Assembly: GCF_030272705.1 (NCBI RefSeq)
Contig: NZ_JARFYM010000021.1
Location: 47,006 to 111,005 of the forward strand
Reading direction: 5' to 3'
Origin: Rhizobium mayense
GTDB lineage: Bacteria > Pseudomonadota > Alphaproteobacteria > Rhizobiales > Rhizobiaceae
Length of the DNA: 64,000 bases
The notes beneath the pieces are model-generated. The model was not told the DNA's origin. It ran no database searches and worked only from the letters and a program-made list of their open reading frames with translations. The position numbers were made by a program, and so were the translations under genes. Of this stretch, positions 34,293 to 42,660 are shown piece by piece (positions within the stretch are counted from its first letter, which is position 1; every line of letters begins with the position of its first letter).

Positions 34293-35239
34293 GCGTAATG
34301 CACCCTTTTGTCCATGACGCGGGCCTGAACGAGCGTCAGCGTGACGACCACCGCCAGAAAGACAATGGTTACGGCCGCGCCGTAACCCGGGCGCAAATAT
34401 TCGAAGCTTTCGCGATAGAGCGTATAGAGCAGCACGTCGGAAGCATGGCCCGGTCCGCCCTGAGTGAGGATTTCGACCGTATCGAACACCCGGATAGCAT
34501 TGAGCGCCACGACAATGACGACGAACATCGTCGTTGGGCCGAGCATCGGCAGCGTCACGGTCCGCAGCCGGTCAAGCCACAGTTCGGCGCCATCGATGCT
34601 TGCCGCATCGTAGAGATCCTTCGGGATCGCTTTGAGGCCGGCCAGAAACAGCACCATGGCAAAGCCGAGATTCTGCCATATGCCGATGACAGCGAGCGTC
34701 GCGAGCACCGTATTGTCGTCGCGCAGCCAGTTTGGCGTCGGAAGACTGACCAAGGCGAAGACCTGATTGACGAAGCCGATGGTCGGGTGAAGAAGCCCCT
34801 CCCAGGAAATCGCCATCGCCGCCAGCATCGCCATGTAGGGCAAGAAATGCACTGCCCTATAGAAGGCCCTGAGGCTCTCTCGGCTCTCGATGAGGATCGC
34901 GACCAGAAGGCCGAGCACAACGGTGACTGGCACGACGATCAGCACATAGATGAAGGTGTTGATGACCGAGTTGCGGAAATCAGAATCGGCAAAGACCTCG
35001 CGGAAATTGGTGAGGCCGACAAATTGTGGGCTGATTGCACCGAACTGCCAGTCCGTCAGCGCAATGCCGAACACCATAAGAACGGGGAGGAAGAAGAGGG
35101 CGACAAGTGCGATTGTCGCGGGTCCCACCAACCAGAGGGCCGTCATTGTTTCGCCGAATGCGGCGGCTCTAGCGGCAGCGCCCGGCTTGTCCTTCGGCGA
35201 ATGCCGCGCATTCAGCCTCGTATCGATCACGGATGTCAT
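34289..35239 (-). CDS. UgpA/MalF-type ABC transporter permease
   Basis: The 316-residue permease has a cytoplasmic N-terminus of about 30 residues, a first helix near 34-55 and the EAA loop YDAASIDGAELWLDRLRTVTLP near 218. The start overlaps the ATPase stop by four bases. Together with the following permease it forms the membrane channel. Confidence 0.88.
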   Translation of the reverse strand: MTSVIDTRLNARHSPKDKPGAAARAAAFGETMTALWLVGPATIALVALFFLPVLMVFGIALTDWQFGAISPQFVGLTNFREVFADSDFRNSVINTFIYVLIVVPVTVVLGLLVAILIESRESLRAFYRAVHFLPYMAMLAAMAISWEGLLHPTIGFVNQVFALVSLPTPNWLRDDNTVLATLAVIGIWQNLGFAMVLFLAGLKAIPKDLYDAASIDGAELWLDRLRTVTLPMLGPTTMFVVIVVALNAIRVFDTVEILTQGGPGHASDVLLYTLYRESFEYLRPGYGAAVTIVFLAVVVTLTLVQARVMDKRVHYA

Positions 35240-36399
35240 CGCACGAACTCCCTGACCGATACGACATTGTTGCCCGTCCTCAGACGCCGGCCGGCTTCGT
35301 CGAACACAAGGAGCCTCTCGGTGGAAACGCTCAGTTCCAGGAGATCGCCGGGGTTTGCGTCAGCGAGATGCTCGACCGGCAAACGGGCAACCACCGGCTG
35401 CTCCTCGCCGGCGATATCGAGATGTGCGAAAAGATCGGAGCCCAGATGTTCGATCAGGCGGATACGGCCGCGGAAGATGCAAGGGCGATCGCGGGCGGCG
35501 AGCTGGAACGCCTCCGGACGGACGCCGAGGGTCAGTGCAGTGCCCGGGGGCTGTTCGACGGCAACCGGCACCCTCATGCCGGCGATTTCGACATGGCTGC
35601 GATCACGCGCTGTCGCCTTCAATAGGTTGATCTTCGGCGAACCGACGAATTCGGCGACGCGGCGATCGGAGGGGTCGGCATAGATGTCCTGCGGCCGTGC
35701 CACCTGCAGCAATTGCCCATCCAGCATGACGGCGACCCTGTCCGACAGCGTCATGGCTTCCGACTGGTCATGCGTGACGTAGACGAAGGTGACGCCAAGC
35801 CGGCGATGCAATTCCTTGATCTCGCTGCGCATCTGGACGCGCAGCTTTGCGTCAAGGTTTGAAAGCGGCTCGTCCATCAAAAAGACCGCAGGGTTTCGCA
35901 CCATGGCGCGTCCGACTGCCACACGCTGCCGTTGGCCGCCGGAGAGTTGCCCCGGCTTGCGATCGAGCAGATGGCCGATGCCGAGGGCATTGGCGGTTTC
36001 GCCCACAGCCGCTTCGACTTCAGCTGCCGCGCGTCGCGTACCGGGAAGAAACCGGCCGACGATCGGCAGGCGCTGCCAGGCCGACAAGCGACGCATCCGC
36101 AGCGGCAGGGCCATGTTCGCGGCGACCGTCATATGTGGATAAAGCGCGTAGGACTGGAACACCATGGCCACATCGCGTGCCCGGGGACGTTCGCCATCGA
36201 CGTTTCTGCCGTCGACCGCGAGGCTCCCTCCGTCCTGCACTTCAAGGCCGGCAATAATGCGCAGCAGCGTCGACTTCCCGCAGCCGCTCGGGCCGAGAAG
36301 AGTGAGAAACTCGCCATGTGCGATCTCAAGCGAGACATCGCGCAGTACGAGTGTCTGCCCGTAGCTCTTCGTTAAGTTGGATAGGCTGAGTTGCGCCAT
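35236..36399 (-). CDS. UgpC/MalK-type ABC transporter ATPase
   Basis: The 387-residue ATPase has Walker A GPSGCGKSTLLR near 36, the signature LSGGQRQRVAVGRAM and Walker B VFLMDEPLSNLD, followed by a C-terminal TOBE regulatory region (about 250-380). A 25-residue insertion around residue 110 (RLSAWQRLPIVGRFLPGTRR) is longer than in MalK. ATG 36399 is taken as start; an in-frame TTG lies 15 bases upstream. As the only CUT1-type ATPase in the window, it might also serve the ATPase-less transporter at 16311-19397, a speculation. Confidence 0.9.
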   Translation of the reverse strand: MAQLSLSNLTKSYGQTLVLRDVSLEIAHGEFLTLLGPSGCGKSTLLRIIAGLEVQDGGSLAVDGRNVDGERPRARDVAMVFQSYALYPHMTVAANMALPLRMRRLSAWQRLPIVGRFLPGTRRAAAEVEAAVGETANALGIGHLLDRKPGQLSGGQRQRVAVGRAMVRNPAVFLMDEPLSNLDAKLRVQMRSEIKELHRRLGVTFVYVTHDQSEAMTLSDRVAVMLDGQLLQVARPQDIYADPSDRRVAEFVGSPKINLLKATARDRSHVEIAGMRVPVAVEQPPGTALTLGVRPEAFQLAARDRPCIFRGRIRLIEHLGSDLFAHLDIAGEEQPVVARLPVEHLADANPGDLLELSVSTERLLVFDEAGRRLRTGNNVVSVREFVR

Positions 36400-36438
36400 G
36401 TCACGATCGCCCAATGCATTTAAAACCCGTATCGACAG

Positions 36439-36458
36439 AAATCTGTCTAGACAGATTT
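36439..36458 (+). promoter_or_regulatory. PhnF/HutC-type operator
   Basis: A perfect 20-bp palindrome (AAATCTGTCT followed by its inverse) whose core GTCTAGAC fits the GTNTANAC consensus of HutC-subfamily GntR regulators. It lies between the transporter operon (minus, 39 bases away) and the PhnF-like regulator gene (plus, 114 bases away). Confidence 0.85.
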
Positions 36459-36572
36459 TATTTCAGCTTCGTGACGGGCCTGCTGAATGCTGGCTGCAAA
36501 GTGAATGGTTTCGGGCTGCGCCAGCCGCAATAGTATAGTAACGAGTCGATCAAAGGATGACGGAAAGAGAAA

Positions 36573-37316
36573 ATGGCGGAAGAACGCATGCTGCACGACG
36601 GCCAGGAAGGCCCGCTCTGGAAACAGATCGAGGCGGCCCTGCTGCAGCAGATCAGGGACGGTCGTTTCCAGTCAAACGGGCGGCTGCCATCGGAATTCGA
36701 TCTTGCTTCGGAGTTCGGGGTTAACAGGCACACGGCCCGCCAGGCGATCGGCGCACTGGTTCAGCGTGGCGTGCTGTTCAAGCGCAAGGGCGGCGGCTCC
36801 TATGTCGTTCCAGGTATGCTGGATTATGCGATCGGCGAGCGGACGCGCTTCAGCACGAACGTCGCGGCGCAGGGGCGAGCACCGGCTCACACGCTGCTCG
36901 TCATCGAGGAGCGGCCGGCGCACAAGAAAGCGGCCGATGCTCTAAACATGGCGGAAGGCGATCTCGTGGTCTTCATTTCGCTGATCGGCGAAGCGGACGA
37001 GATCCCGATCTCTGTGGCCGAGACCTATCTTTCCGCTGCGCGATTTCCGGGCTTCGGCGAGAAATATCGCGAATATCATTCGATGACCAAGGCGCTCGCT
37101 GATTATGGTGTGCGCGACTACAAGCGCGATGTCACCCGTTGCAGCGCAAGAATGCCGTCTCCAGAGGACGTCAAACATCTCCGGCAATCCGATGCCTCTC
37201 CGGTTCTCTTCGTCGAAAGTCTCGATATCGATACGGATGGCCAGCCTATCGTCTACCACGAGACGCGTTATGCCGGCGAACGCGTCCAGTTCGTGATCCG
37301 GCGGGGAGACCTGTAA
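36573..37316 (+). CDS. PhnF-like GntR-family regulator (HutC/UTRA subfamily)
   Basis: The 247-residue regulator has an N-terminal winged helix (LPSEFDLASEFGVNRHTARQAIGALVQRG, about 36-64) and a UTRA effector domain at about 85-240 with RFSTNVAAQGRAPAHTLL, like E. coli PhnF. It is divergent from the Ugp-type operon and probably represses it by binding the palindrome between them. The effector may be a phosphonate or phosphate ester; the window has no C-P lyase genes. Confidence 0.85.
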   Translation: MAEERMLHDGQEGPLWKQIEAALLQQIRDGRFQSNGRLPSEFDLASEFGVNRHTARQAIGALVQRGVLFKRKGGGSYVVPGMLDYAIGERTRFSTNVAAQGRAPAHTLLVIEERPAHKKAADALNMAEGDLVVFISLIGEADEIPISVAETYLSAARFPGFGEKYREYHSMTKALADYGVRDYKRDVTRCSARMPSPEDVKHLRQSDASPVLFVESLDIDTDGQPIVYHETRYAGERVQFVIRRGDL

Positions 37317-37432
37317 GGCTAAGCGGCTGGGTACCAACGCGGCCTTGCCGGAAGGTCCAGATCGCCGCAGGCGAGGCATGGCGCTGCTCGCGCGGAGAAG
37401 CTGTTTCCGACGATCCTCTGCGAGCTTATCGC

Positions 37433-38232
37433 GGCGCGTCTCCCGGAGTGATCGACGGCCGTTACGGTGACAATCTCGGCAAGGCGATTGCCGGGTTCGA
37501 GGCCATGCAGCGTCTTCCGGTCGACGGAAAGCTGGATTCGGACGTCATCGACAGGCTCGCCGATGATGCCCCACCTTGACTACGAGCATCGCTGAAAAGC
37601 TGGCCGAGCGTTTTCACATGGGTATCGACCTCTTGAAGGCTCTCAATCCCGGCGCCGCCTTTGCAGCGGGAGAAACGATTTCGGTGGCCATGCCCGGCGC
37701 CCCGTGCTCCGGTGAGATGAAGAGGATCGAGGCGCACAGGCAATTGGGCCAGGTCATGGCCTTTGCGGAAGACGGTTCGTTGCTGGCCGTATACCCGGCC
37801 ACGATCGGCAGCAAGGAATCGCCCTCGCCAACCGGCATGCATAGGGTCAAGGGCGTCGCGCGTATGCCGACTTACACCTACAATCCGAAAATCAACTTCC
37901 AGCAGGGCAACAACACGAAAATACTGAAGCTGCCCAGCGGACCGAACAACCCCGTTGGCACTGTCTGGATCGATCTGACCGACCCCACCTATGGCATCCA
38001 CGGAACACCCAATCCAGAACTCATCGGCAACGCCGGTTCTCATGGATGTGTCCGGCTGACGAACTGGGATGTCGAAGAGCTGGCCGGAATGGTCAAGCCT
38101 AGCGTCGTCGTCAAGTTTGTCGACCGATCGTTGATCGCGGCACAGACTACCGATAATCGACAGGAGCCGTTTTGGCGACGGCTGCCGCTCCGGTGTTGCT
38201 TGTCGAATATAGAAACAGGTCGAAGGTTCTAA
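37433..38232 (+). pseudogene. Broken L,D-transpeptidase gene
   Basis: Bases 37433-37579 encode a peptidoglycan-binding-like piece (ASPGVIDGRYGDNLGKAIAGF) that stops at TGA 37577. A second, out-of-frame piece from 37576 encodes AEKLAERFHMGIDLLKALNPG and an apparently intact YkuD catalytic core with YGIHGTP and SHGCVRLTNWD near residue 162. Compared with typical rhizobial L,D-transpeptidases, the signal peptide and roughly 40 residues between the two parts are missing. The C-terminus also runs into unrelated sequence. A cytoplasmic catalytic fragment could still be made but would not reach peptidoglycan. Confidence 0.75.
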
Positions 38233-38259
38233 GATCGTCAGCCTTCGACGGCGGCATAC

Positions 38260-38694
38260 TCATCCCAGCCAATATCTCGGCCCCGGCCCTTTGCGTCCCG
38301 CCACGTCGGCAGGGTTCGCCAGGCCACATCGGTCGATCGAGAGGCAGCCGCAACCGATGCACTCGGTAAGCCCGGACCGCAGCCGCTGCAACTCGGCTAT
38401 GCGCTCATCGATGCGTTTTGCCCACTCGCCCGACAACTGCGACCAATCCCGTCGCGATGGCACACGATCGGCCGGCAACTTGGCGAGCTCGACGCCGATT
38501 TCCTCAAGCGTCAACCCGATCCGCTGCGCGAAGATGATGAAGGCGATCCGACGCAATATGGACCGATGATAGCGCCTATGTCCCGAGCCGGCGCGCTCGG
38601 AGACGATCAGCCCTCGCTCTTCGTAGAAGCGTAGGGCAGATGAGGCGACGCCGCTGCGCCGCGATACGTCGGTGATGGTCAGCATCGGGTCCAT
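38260..38694 (-). CDS. soxR: Redox-sensing MerR-family regulator SoxR
   Basis: The 144-residue protein has a MerR winged helix (LTITDVSRRSGVASSALRFYEERGL), a dimerisation helix and the [2Fe-2S] ligands CIGCGCLSIDRC (Cys112, 115, 117, 123), the exact CX2CXCX5C pattern of SoxR. It is activated by redox-cycling compounds or superoxide. It diverges from an SDR-QueA-like pair, with a perfect SoxR box between them, so in this organism its direct target is that pair rather than soxS. Confidence 0.93.
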   Translation of the reverse strand: MDPMLTITDVSRRSGVASSALRFYEERGLIVSERAGSGHRRYHRSILRRIAFIIFAQRIGLTLEEIGVELAKLPADRVPSRRDWSQLSGEWAKRIDERIAELQRLRSGLTECIGCGCLSIDRCGLANPADVAGRKGPGPRYWLG

Positions 38695-38724
38695 GCATAA
38701 ACAAGAGCACGATTCCCGCTTGAC

Positions 38725-38740
38725 TTCAAGTTAACTTGAA
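38725..38740 (+). promoter_or_regulatory. SoxR box
   Basis: TTCAAGTTAACTTGAA is a perfect 16-bp palindrome almost identical to the E. coli soxS operator core (CTCAAGTTAACTTGAG). It lies 31 bases before soxR and 41 bases before the SDR gene, the usual place inside a MerR-type stretched promoter spacer. Confidence 0.9.
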
Positions 38741-38780
38741 CTTGTAGCAATTGCTTATACCGATTGAAGGAGCACCGGCA

Positions 38781-39503
38781 ATGCAGAAGAATATCGATGT
38801 TCAGGGACTTCGCGTGGTGGTCACGGGCGGCACTTCCGGGCTGGGCCTGGCGCTTGTGCGCCAACTCGCCGCGAAGGGGGCGCGTGTCGCCTTCGTCGCT
38901 CGCACGGCCGCGAATGTCGAACGCATCACAGCCGAGACGGGCACAGAGGGCATCGTCGGCGATGTCGGCAAGAAGGACGACATCTATCCGATCGCGATGC
39001 AGGTTACCGCCAGTCTTGGCGGGCTCGACGTCCTGATCAACAACGCGTCGAGCCTCGGCCCTGTCCCTCTGGCGGTTCTTGCCGACACCGAGTGCGAAGA
39101 CCTGGAAGCGGCGCTTGTGGTCAACCTCCTTGGCGCGTTCAGACTGACGAAAGCCCTGTTTGGCGCGCTTGCCGCGTCGGCACGCGAGGACTGCGGCGCG
39201 TTGGTGATTAACATCTCCAGCGACGCGGCGGTTAGCGCCTATCCCGGCTGGGGAGCGTACGGTGCGAGCAAGGCCGCTCTCGCCCATCTGACGGCCATTT
39301 GGGACGCGGAGGCCGAGTCCGACGGCATAAGGTTCGTCGCGCTCGACCCCGGCGACATGGACACTCCTCTTCACGCGCTGGCGCTTCCGGATGCCGATCC
39401 GTCGACCTTGAAAAGCCCCGATCTCGCTGCTGCAGAAATCATAGAGAAGATGCTCGACGCGTTGCCAGCCCGTGCTGGTCTTACGGTTGGGAGACAAGCA
39501 TGA
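38781..39503 (+). CDS. Short-chain dehydrogenase/reductase under SoxR control
   Basis: The 240-residue SDR has the cofactor loop VVTGGTSGLGLAL near 14, NNASS near 85, catalytic Ser in INISSDAAVS and YGASKAA. Arg residues after the second strand (VARTAAN) suggest NADPH. AAGGAG lies eight bases before ATG 38781, which is preferred over the in-frame start at 38751. Its stop overlaps the QueA-like gene (ATGA). The substrate is unknown; a role in reducing quinones or other redox-active toxins would fit SoxR control. Confidence 0.88.
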   Translation: MQKNIDVQGLRVVVTGGTSGLGLALVRQLAAKGARVAFVARTAANVERITAETGTEGIVGDVGKKDDIYPIAMQVTASLGGLDVLINNASSLGPVPLAVLADTECEDLEAALVVNLLGAFRLTKALFGALAASAREDCGALVINISSDAAVSAYPGWGAYGASKAALAHLTAIWDAEAESDGIRFVALDPGDMDTPLHALALPDADPSTLKSPDLAAAEIIEKMLDALPARAGLTVGRQA

Positions 39504-40561
39504 TTGCTGGCGACCGTTCCGACAGCCACCTCGCAAGACTGTTCGTTGTCGAGGCGGACGGCATGATGTGCGACCTGCCGCGCACCAGGCTTGCGACCCT
39601 GTTCAATCCCGGCGACCTGGTTGTTGCCAATGATGCTGCGACGCTGCCCGCCAGCTTGCAGGGAACCCATGTGCCAAGCAGGAAGGCGATCGAGATCCGC
39701 CTCGCCGGCTGGCTATCGCCTCCCGATCCTACCCAGTTCGTGGCGATTGCCTTCGGCTCCGGCGATCATCGCACGCGCACGGAAGACCGGCCGGCACCGC
39801 CTCAGCTGTCACCCGGCGACCACCTTCGGTTCGGCCCGCTGGAGGCCGTCATAGAGCGCCTTCTCGATCATCCTCGACTTCTGGAATTGCGTTTCCCCAG
39901 CAACGCCGCGGCGGTGTTTGCTGGCCTGGCACAGCATGGTCGGCCGATCCAATACGCGCATGTTCCCAATCCATTGGCGCTGTGGGATGTCTGGACGAAG
40001 ATTGCAGTCCGGCCGTTCGCGTTCGAGGCACCATCGGCCGGCTTTGCGCTCGACTGGCGCACACTTCAGGCCTGGCGCCGGCGCAACATCGGATTCGCAT
40101 CACTCACTCATGCCGCGGGCATTTCTTCCACGGGCGATCCCGGGCTCGACCAGCGCCTCCCCTTCGACGAGCCCTATAGCATCCCCGAGGGCACCCGAGA
40201 GCAGATCGCAAAGGCAAAGCGCCGCGGCAGCCGCATCATCGCGATTGGCACCAGCGTCGTGCGCGCACTCGAGGCGGCTGCCAATCCGGATGGCAGCATT
40301 CGCGCCGGAAATGGTGTCGCAACGGGGCGCATTGCACGGGACACGCCTCTCCGCATTATCGATGCGATCCTGACAGGCGTCCACCAGCCCGGCGAAAGTC
40401 ATTTCGAGCTTTTGCGAGCCTTTGCTGATGACGCCCTGCTCGCCAAGACCTCCGCGGCGCTTGCCGCAGGCCGCTATCGCACGCATGAATTCGGCGATTC
40501 CGTGTTGTTTAATTTGCCAACTCAGACCGAATCGCAGCCCCACAATACACACGCTCCATAA
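39500..40561 (+). CDS. QueA-like S-adenosylmethionine:tRNA ribosyltransferase-isomerase paralogue
   Basis: The 353-residue protein matches QueA in LFNPGDLVVANDAATLPASL, RRGSRIIAIGTSVVRALEAAA near 246 and IDAILTGVHQPGESHFELLRAFA near 285. QueA transfers ribose from SAM to preQ1 in tRNA. Here the central motif of true QueA (APTAGLHF...LHVGAGTF) is changed to APSAGFALD...THAAGISSTG, and the gene sits in a SoxR operon with an SDR rather than with tgt. It is therefore likely a divergent paralogue with altered substrate. ATG 39500 overlaps the SDR stop. Confidence 0.8.
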   Translation: MIAGDRSDSHLARLFVVEADGMMCDLPRTRLATLFNPGDLVVANDAATLPASLQGTHVPSRKAIEIRLAGWLSPPDPTQFVAIAFGSGDHRTRTEDRPAPPQLSPGDHLRFGPLEAVIERLLDHPRLLELRFPSNAAAVFAGLAQHGRPIQYAHVPNPLALWDVWTKIAVRPFAFEAPSAGFALDWRTLQAWRRRNIGFASLTHAAGISSTGDPGLDQRLPFDEPYSIPEGTREQIAKAKRRGSRIIAIGTSVVRALEAAANPDGSIRAGNGVATGRIARDTPLRIIDAILTGVHQPGESHFELLRAFADDALLAKTSAALAAGRYRTHEFGDSVLFNLPTQTESQPHNTHAP

Positions 40562-40584
40562 GGCACCGTCACGCCTTGAAGCGG

Positions 40585-40923
40585 TCAAAAGCCGAAGGCT
40601 TCTTCCCAGCGATAGATTTCCGAACGCAGGTAGCGAAGTTCGTCGTCGAGACCCTCTTCTGCAATCTCGGTCCACCAGCATTTCGGGCGACCGTCGCTGC
40701 CGTCAGACCAGCGGTAACCGCGCGCCTTCAGGTGGTCTTTCATATCGAACGGACTGCTTTCCGCGAAGATGCGAATACGTGAGCGCTGGCTGGCCTGATA
40801 GAGTTCGGCAAACGGCGTTAGTCCGAGACCAGCGCAATTTTCTGCGAGAACTTCGAGCAGCGCAGAACAATCATCCACTGCCCGATGTCCCTCGTGCCAT
40901 CTCCGCCCCCACGTCCGGCACAC
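40585..40923 (-). pseudogene. C-terminal remnant of a DEDDh 3'-5' exonuclease (DnaQ-like)
   Basis: The reading frame gives GHRAVDDCSALLEVL, the Exo III motif with HRAxxD, then FAESSPFDMKDHLKARGYRW and the C-terminal SDGRPKCWWTEIAEEGLDDE. This fits the C-terminal half of rhizobial DNA-polymerase-III-epsilon-like exonucleases. The N-terminal half with Exo I and Exo II is absent, replaced by unrelated sequence from about 40880. Not functional as an exonuclease. Confidence 0.7.
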
Positions 40924-41054
40924 TTGAGCGAATCCGCGATCTCATCAAGGCCGCACCGATGAGTCTCTCGTTGCGCGCCGATTTTCTGGACATCGGAAGC
41001 CAAAGGGTGCGCACCGTCCGGATGGATAGGATCCGGACGGTGCCGACGACAGAT

Positions 41055-41105
41055 CTAGCGCGCCAGCCAACCGCCGTCGACGGGCAAAATTGCACCATCG
41101 CCACA
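41055..41105 (-). pseudogene. C-terminal stub of a short-chain dehydrogenase
   Basis: The minus-strand codons read DGAILPVDGGWLAR followed by TAG, the typical last residues of classical SDRs. Upstream codons give no further match, and the promoter of the aldo/keto reductase begins there. It is a scar of a deleted SDR gene. Confidence 0.5.
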
Positions 41106-41138
41106 CCTCTCGCACATCCTTAGTCATACGGTTACATT

Positions 41139-41151
41139 GTTGTACGACAAC
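41139..41151 (+). promoter_or_regulatory. GntR/FCD-type operator, copy A
   Basis: GTTGTACGACAAC (arms GTTGT/ACAAC, centre ACG) lies 93 bases before the aldo/keto reductase start. The same core recurs at 45603-45619 and 61558-61568, which marks a common regulon. Confidence 0.75.
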
Positions 41152-41243
41152 TTTTATGTCAATATCAATCGGCGCGCCGCGGTGAGAGAGCTGTCTCCGG
41201 CCATGTCGCAATTGGCGAAATCTAAAAATCGTTAGGAAAATCA

Positions 41244-42284
41244 ATGCCGATTTTGGAAAAGAGAAGCGTATCCAGGAGTGGGTTGAGCGTCACCACCATG
41301 GGGTTGGGCGGGACCGGTCTCGGCAACATGTACCGCGCAACCGATCCGAAAGTCGCGCACGACACGGTCCATGCGGCATTCGAAAATGGTCTGCGCTATT
41401 TCGACACTGCACCGGTCTATGGTTTCGGCCTTGCCGAAACGCGGCTTGGGGAAGCGATCAGGACGTTGCCACGACAGGATATCGTCATCTCGTCGAAGGT
41501 CGGCTATGATCTGGTGCCGATCCCTGACAGCGAGGTCAAGCCCGTCTTGTGGGACGAAGCACCGCCATTCCGGGCGGAATTCGACTATTCGCGCGACGCC
41601 GTTCTGCGTTCGATCGAGAACTCGCTGAAACGGCTCGGGACCGGCTATATCGACATGCTGGCTATTCATGATCCGGACGAGGCCATCCACTTCGCCCGAG
41701 GCGAGGATCCCTATGCAAGAAGCCGGTTCAAAGAGGCGATGGAGGGAGCCTATCAGGTGCTGGACGAACTCCGGTCACAGGGGGTTATCAAGGCCATCGG
41801 CGTCGGCATCAACCAGTGGCAGATGCTCTCGGATTTCGTCGAGGCCGGACAGTTCGACTATTTCCTCCTCGCTGGACGATATACGCTTCTCGAACAGGAG
41901 CCGATTGCGACATTGTTTCCTGCTTGCGAGCGAAAAGGAACCAAAATCGTCATCGGCGGTCCCTACAATTCGGGCATTCTGGCGACCGGTCCGGTCCAGG
42001 GCGCAACATTCAACACCAGGAATGCGCCGCCGGACGTACTTGACCGCGTCGGCCGGTTGCGCGCCGTCTGCGAGCGCCACAACGTCCCGCTCGCTGCCGC
42101 CGCGCTTCAGTTCCCGCTTGCGCATAAACTCGTGGTCAGCGTGATTCCGGGCGCGCGCTCCGTTGAGGAGTTGAAGCAGAACCTCCAGTACCTGCAATGG
42201 CCGATACCAAGCTCGCTCTGGTCGGAGCTGAAAGCCGAGAAGCTTGTCGACGAAGCCGCGCCGCTTCCCTCCCGCGCCGCCTGA
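41244..42284 (+). CDS. Aldo/keto reductase, D-threo-aldose (L-fucose) dehydrogenase/pyridoxal dehydrogenase type
   Basis: The 346-residue TIM-barrel oxidoreductase has the catalytic Asp/Tyr in RYFDTAPVYGFGLAE near 50, Lys in VISSKVGYD near 84 and His in LAIHDPDE near 140. Family members oxidise L-fucose and related aldoses to lactones with NAD(P). It stands alone on the plus strand behind operator copy A. A paralogue lies at 42661-43641, so the two may handle different sugars or anomers. Confidence 0.85.
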   Translation: MPILEKRSVSRSGLSVTTMGLGGTGLGNMYRATDPKVAHDTVHAAFENGLRYFDTAPVYGFGLAETRLGEAIRTLPRQDIVISSKVGYDLVPIPDSEVKPVLWDEAPPFRAEFDYSRDAVLRSIENSLKRLGTGYIDMLAIHDPDEAIHFARGEDPYARSRFKEAMEGAYQVLDELRSQGVIKAIGVGINQWQMLSDFVEAGQFDYFLLAGRYTLLEQEPIATLFPACERKGTKIVIGGPYNSGILATGPVQGATFNTRNAPPDVLDRVGRLRAVCERHNVPLAAAALQFPLAHKLVVSVIPGARSVEELKQNLQYLQWPIPSSLWSELKAEKLVDEAAPLPSRAA

Positions 42285-42660
42285 CATAGTCTCGACCCGA
42301 GTCTTGTTGATCTCCAGGAACGACGATGCTCCACAGGCCGAGAGTATCGTCTTCAAGGGGCGGGAGCTCGATTTAGTCTGGGCGCCTCGGCATTTGAGGA
42401 CAAGCTTCTAGGCGCGTTTGCCGCTCTCGCCGAGGTGCCGATCAACTTTGCCAGGCGCACGCTCGCCGACGCTGTTAATCCTGGTTGGCAGATCCGCGAG
42501 GGCGGGAAGACGCGCAGTAGCTACCAGCTTGAACGGTTGTGCCTGAAGCCTTTGTGAACCCGGCCAAAGCTGATCCGGTAGAGCAGAAAAGCTCCGCGTC
42601 GCAATAGCGACGCAGGGCCTCAACTCTTAACCCTGAACGAGCACTTCATGCTTTCGACGA
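42285..42660. other. 376-base stretch without a recognised gene
   Basis: The aldo/keto reductase frame stays open past its stop for about 90 codons to TGA 42556-42558, giving EVPINFARRTLADAVNP and WQIREGGKTRSSYQLERLC. It has no start or ribosome site of its own and resembles no family I know. It may be the 3' end of a lost gene. A small inverted repeat, TGCGTCGC/GCGACGCA-like, occurs near 42596-42613. No promoter for either neighbour is obvious. Confidence 0.35.

Noticed and set aside
34298..35683. 461-codon plus-strand frame opposite the Ugp permease and ATPase
   Set aside because: Antisense to clear transporter genes and without recognisable domains.
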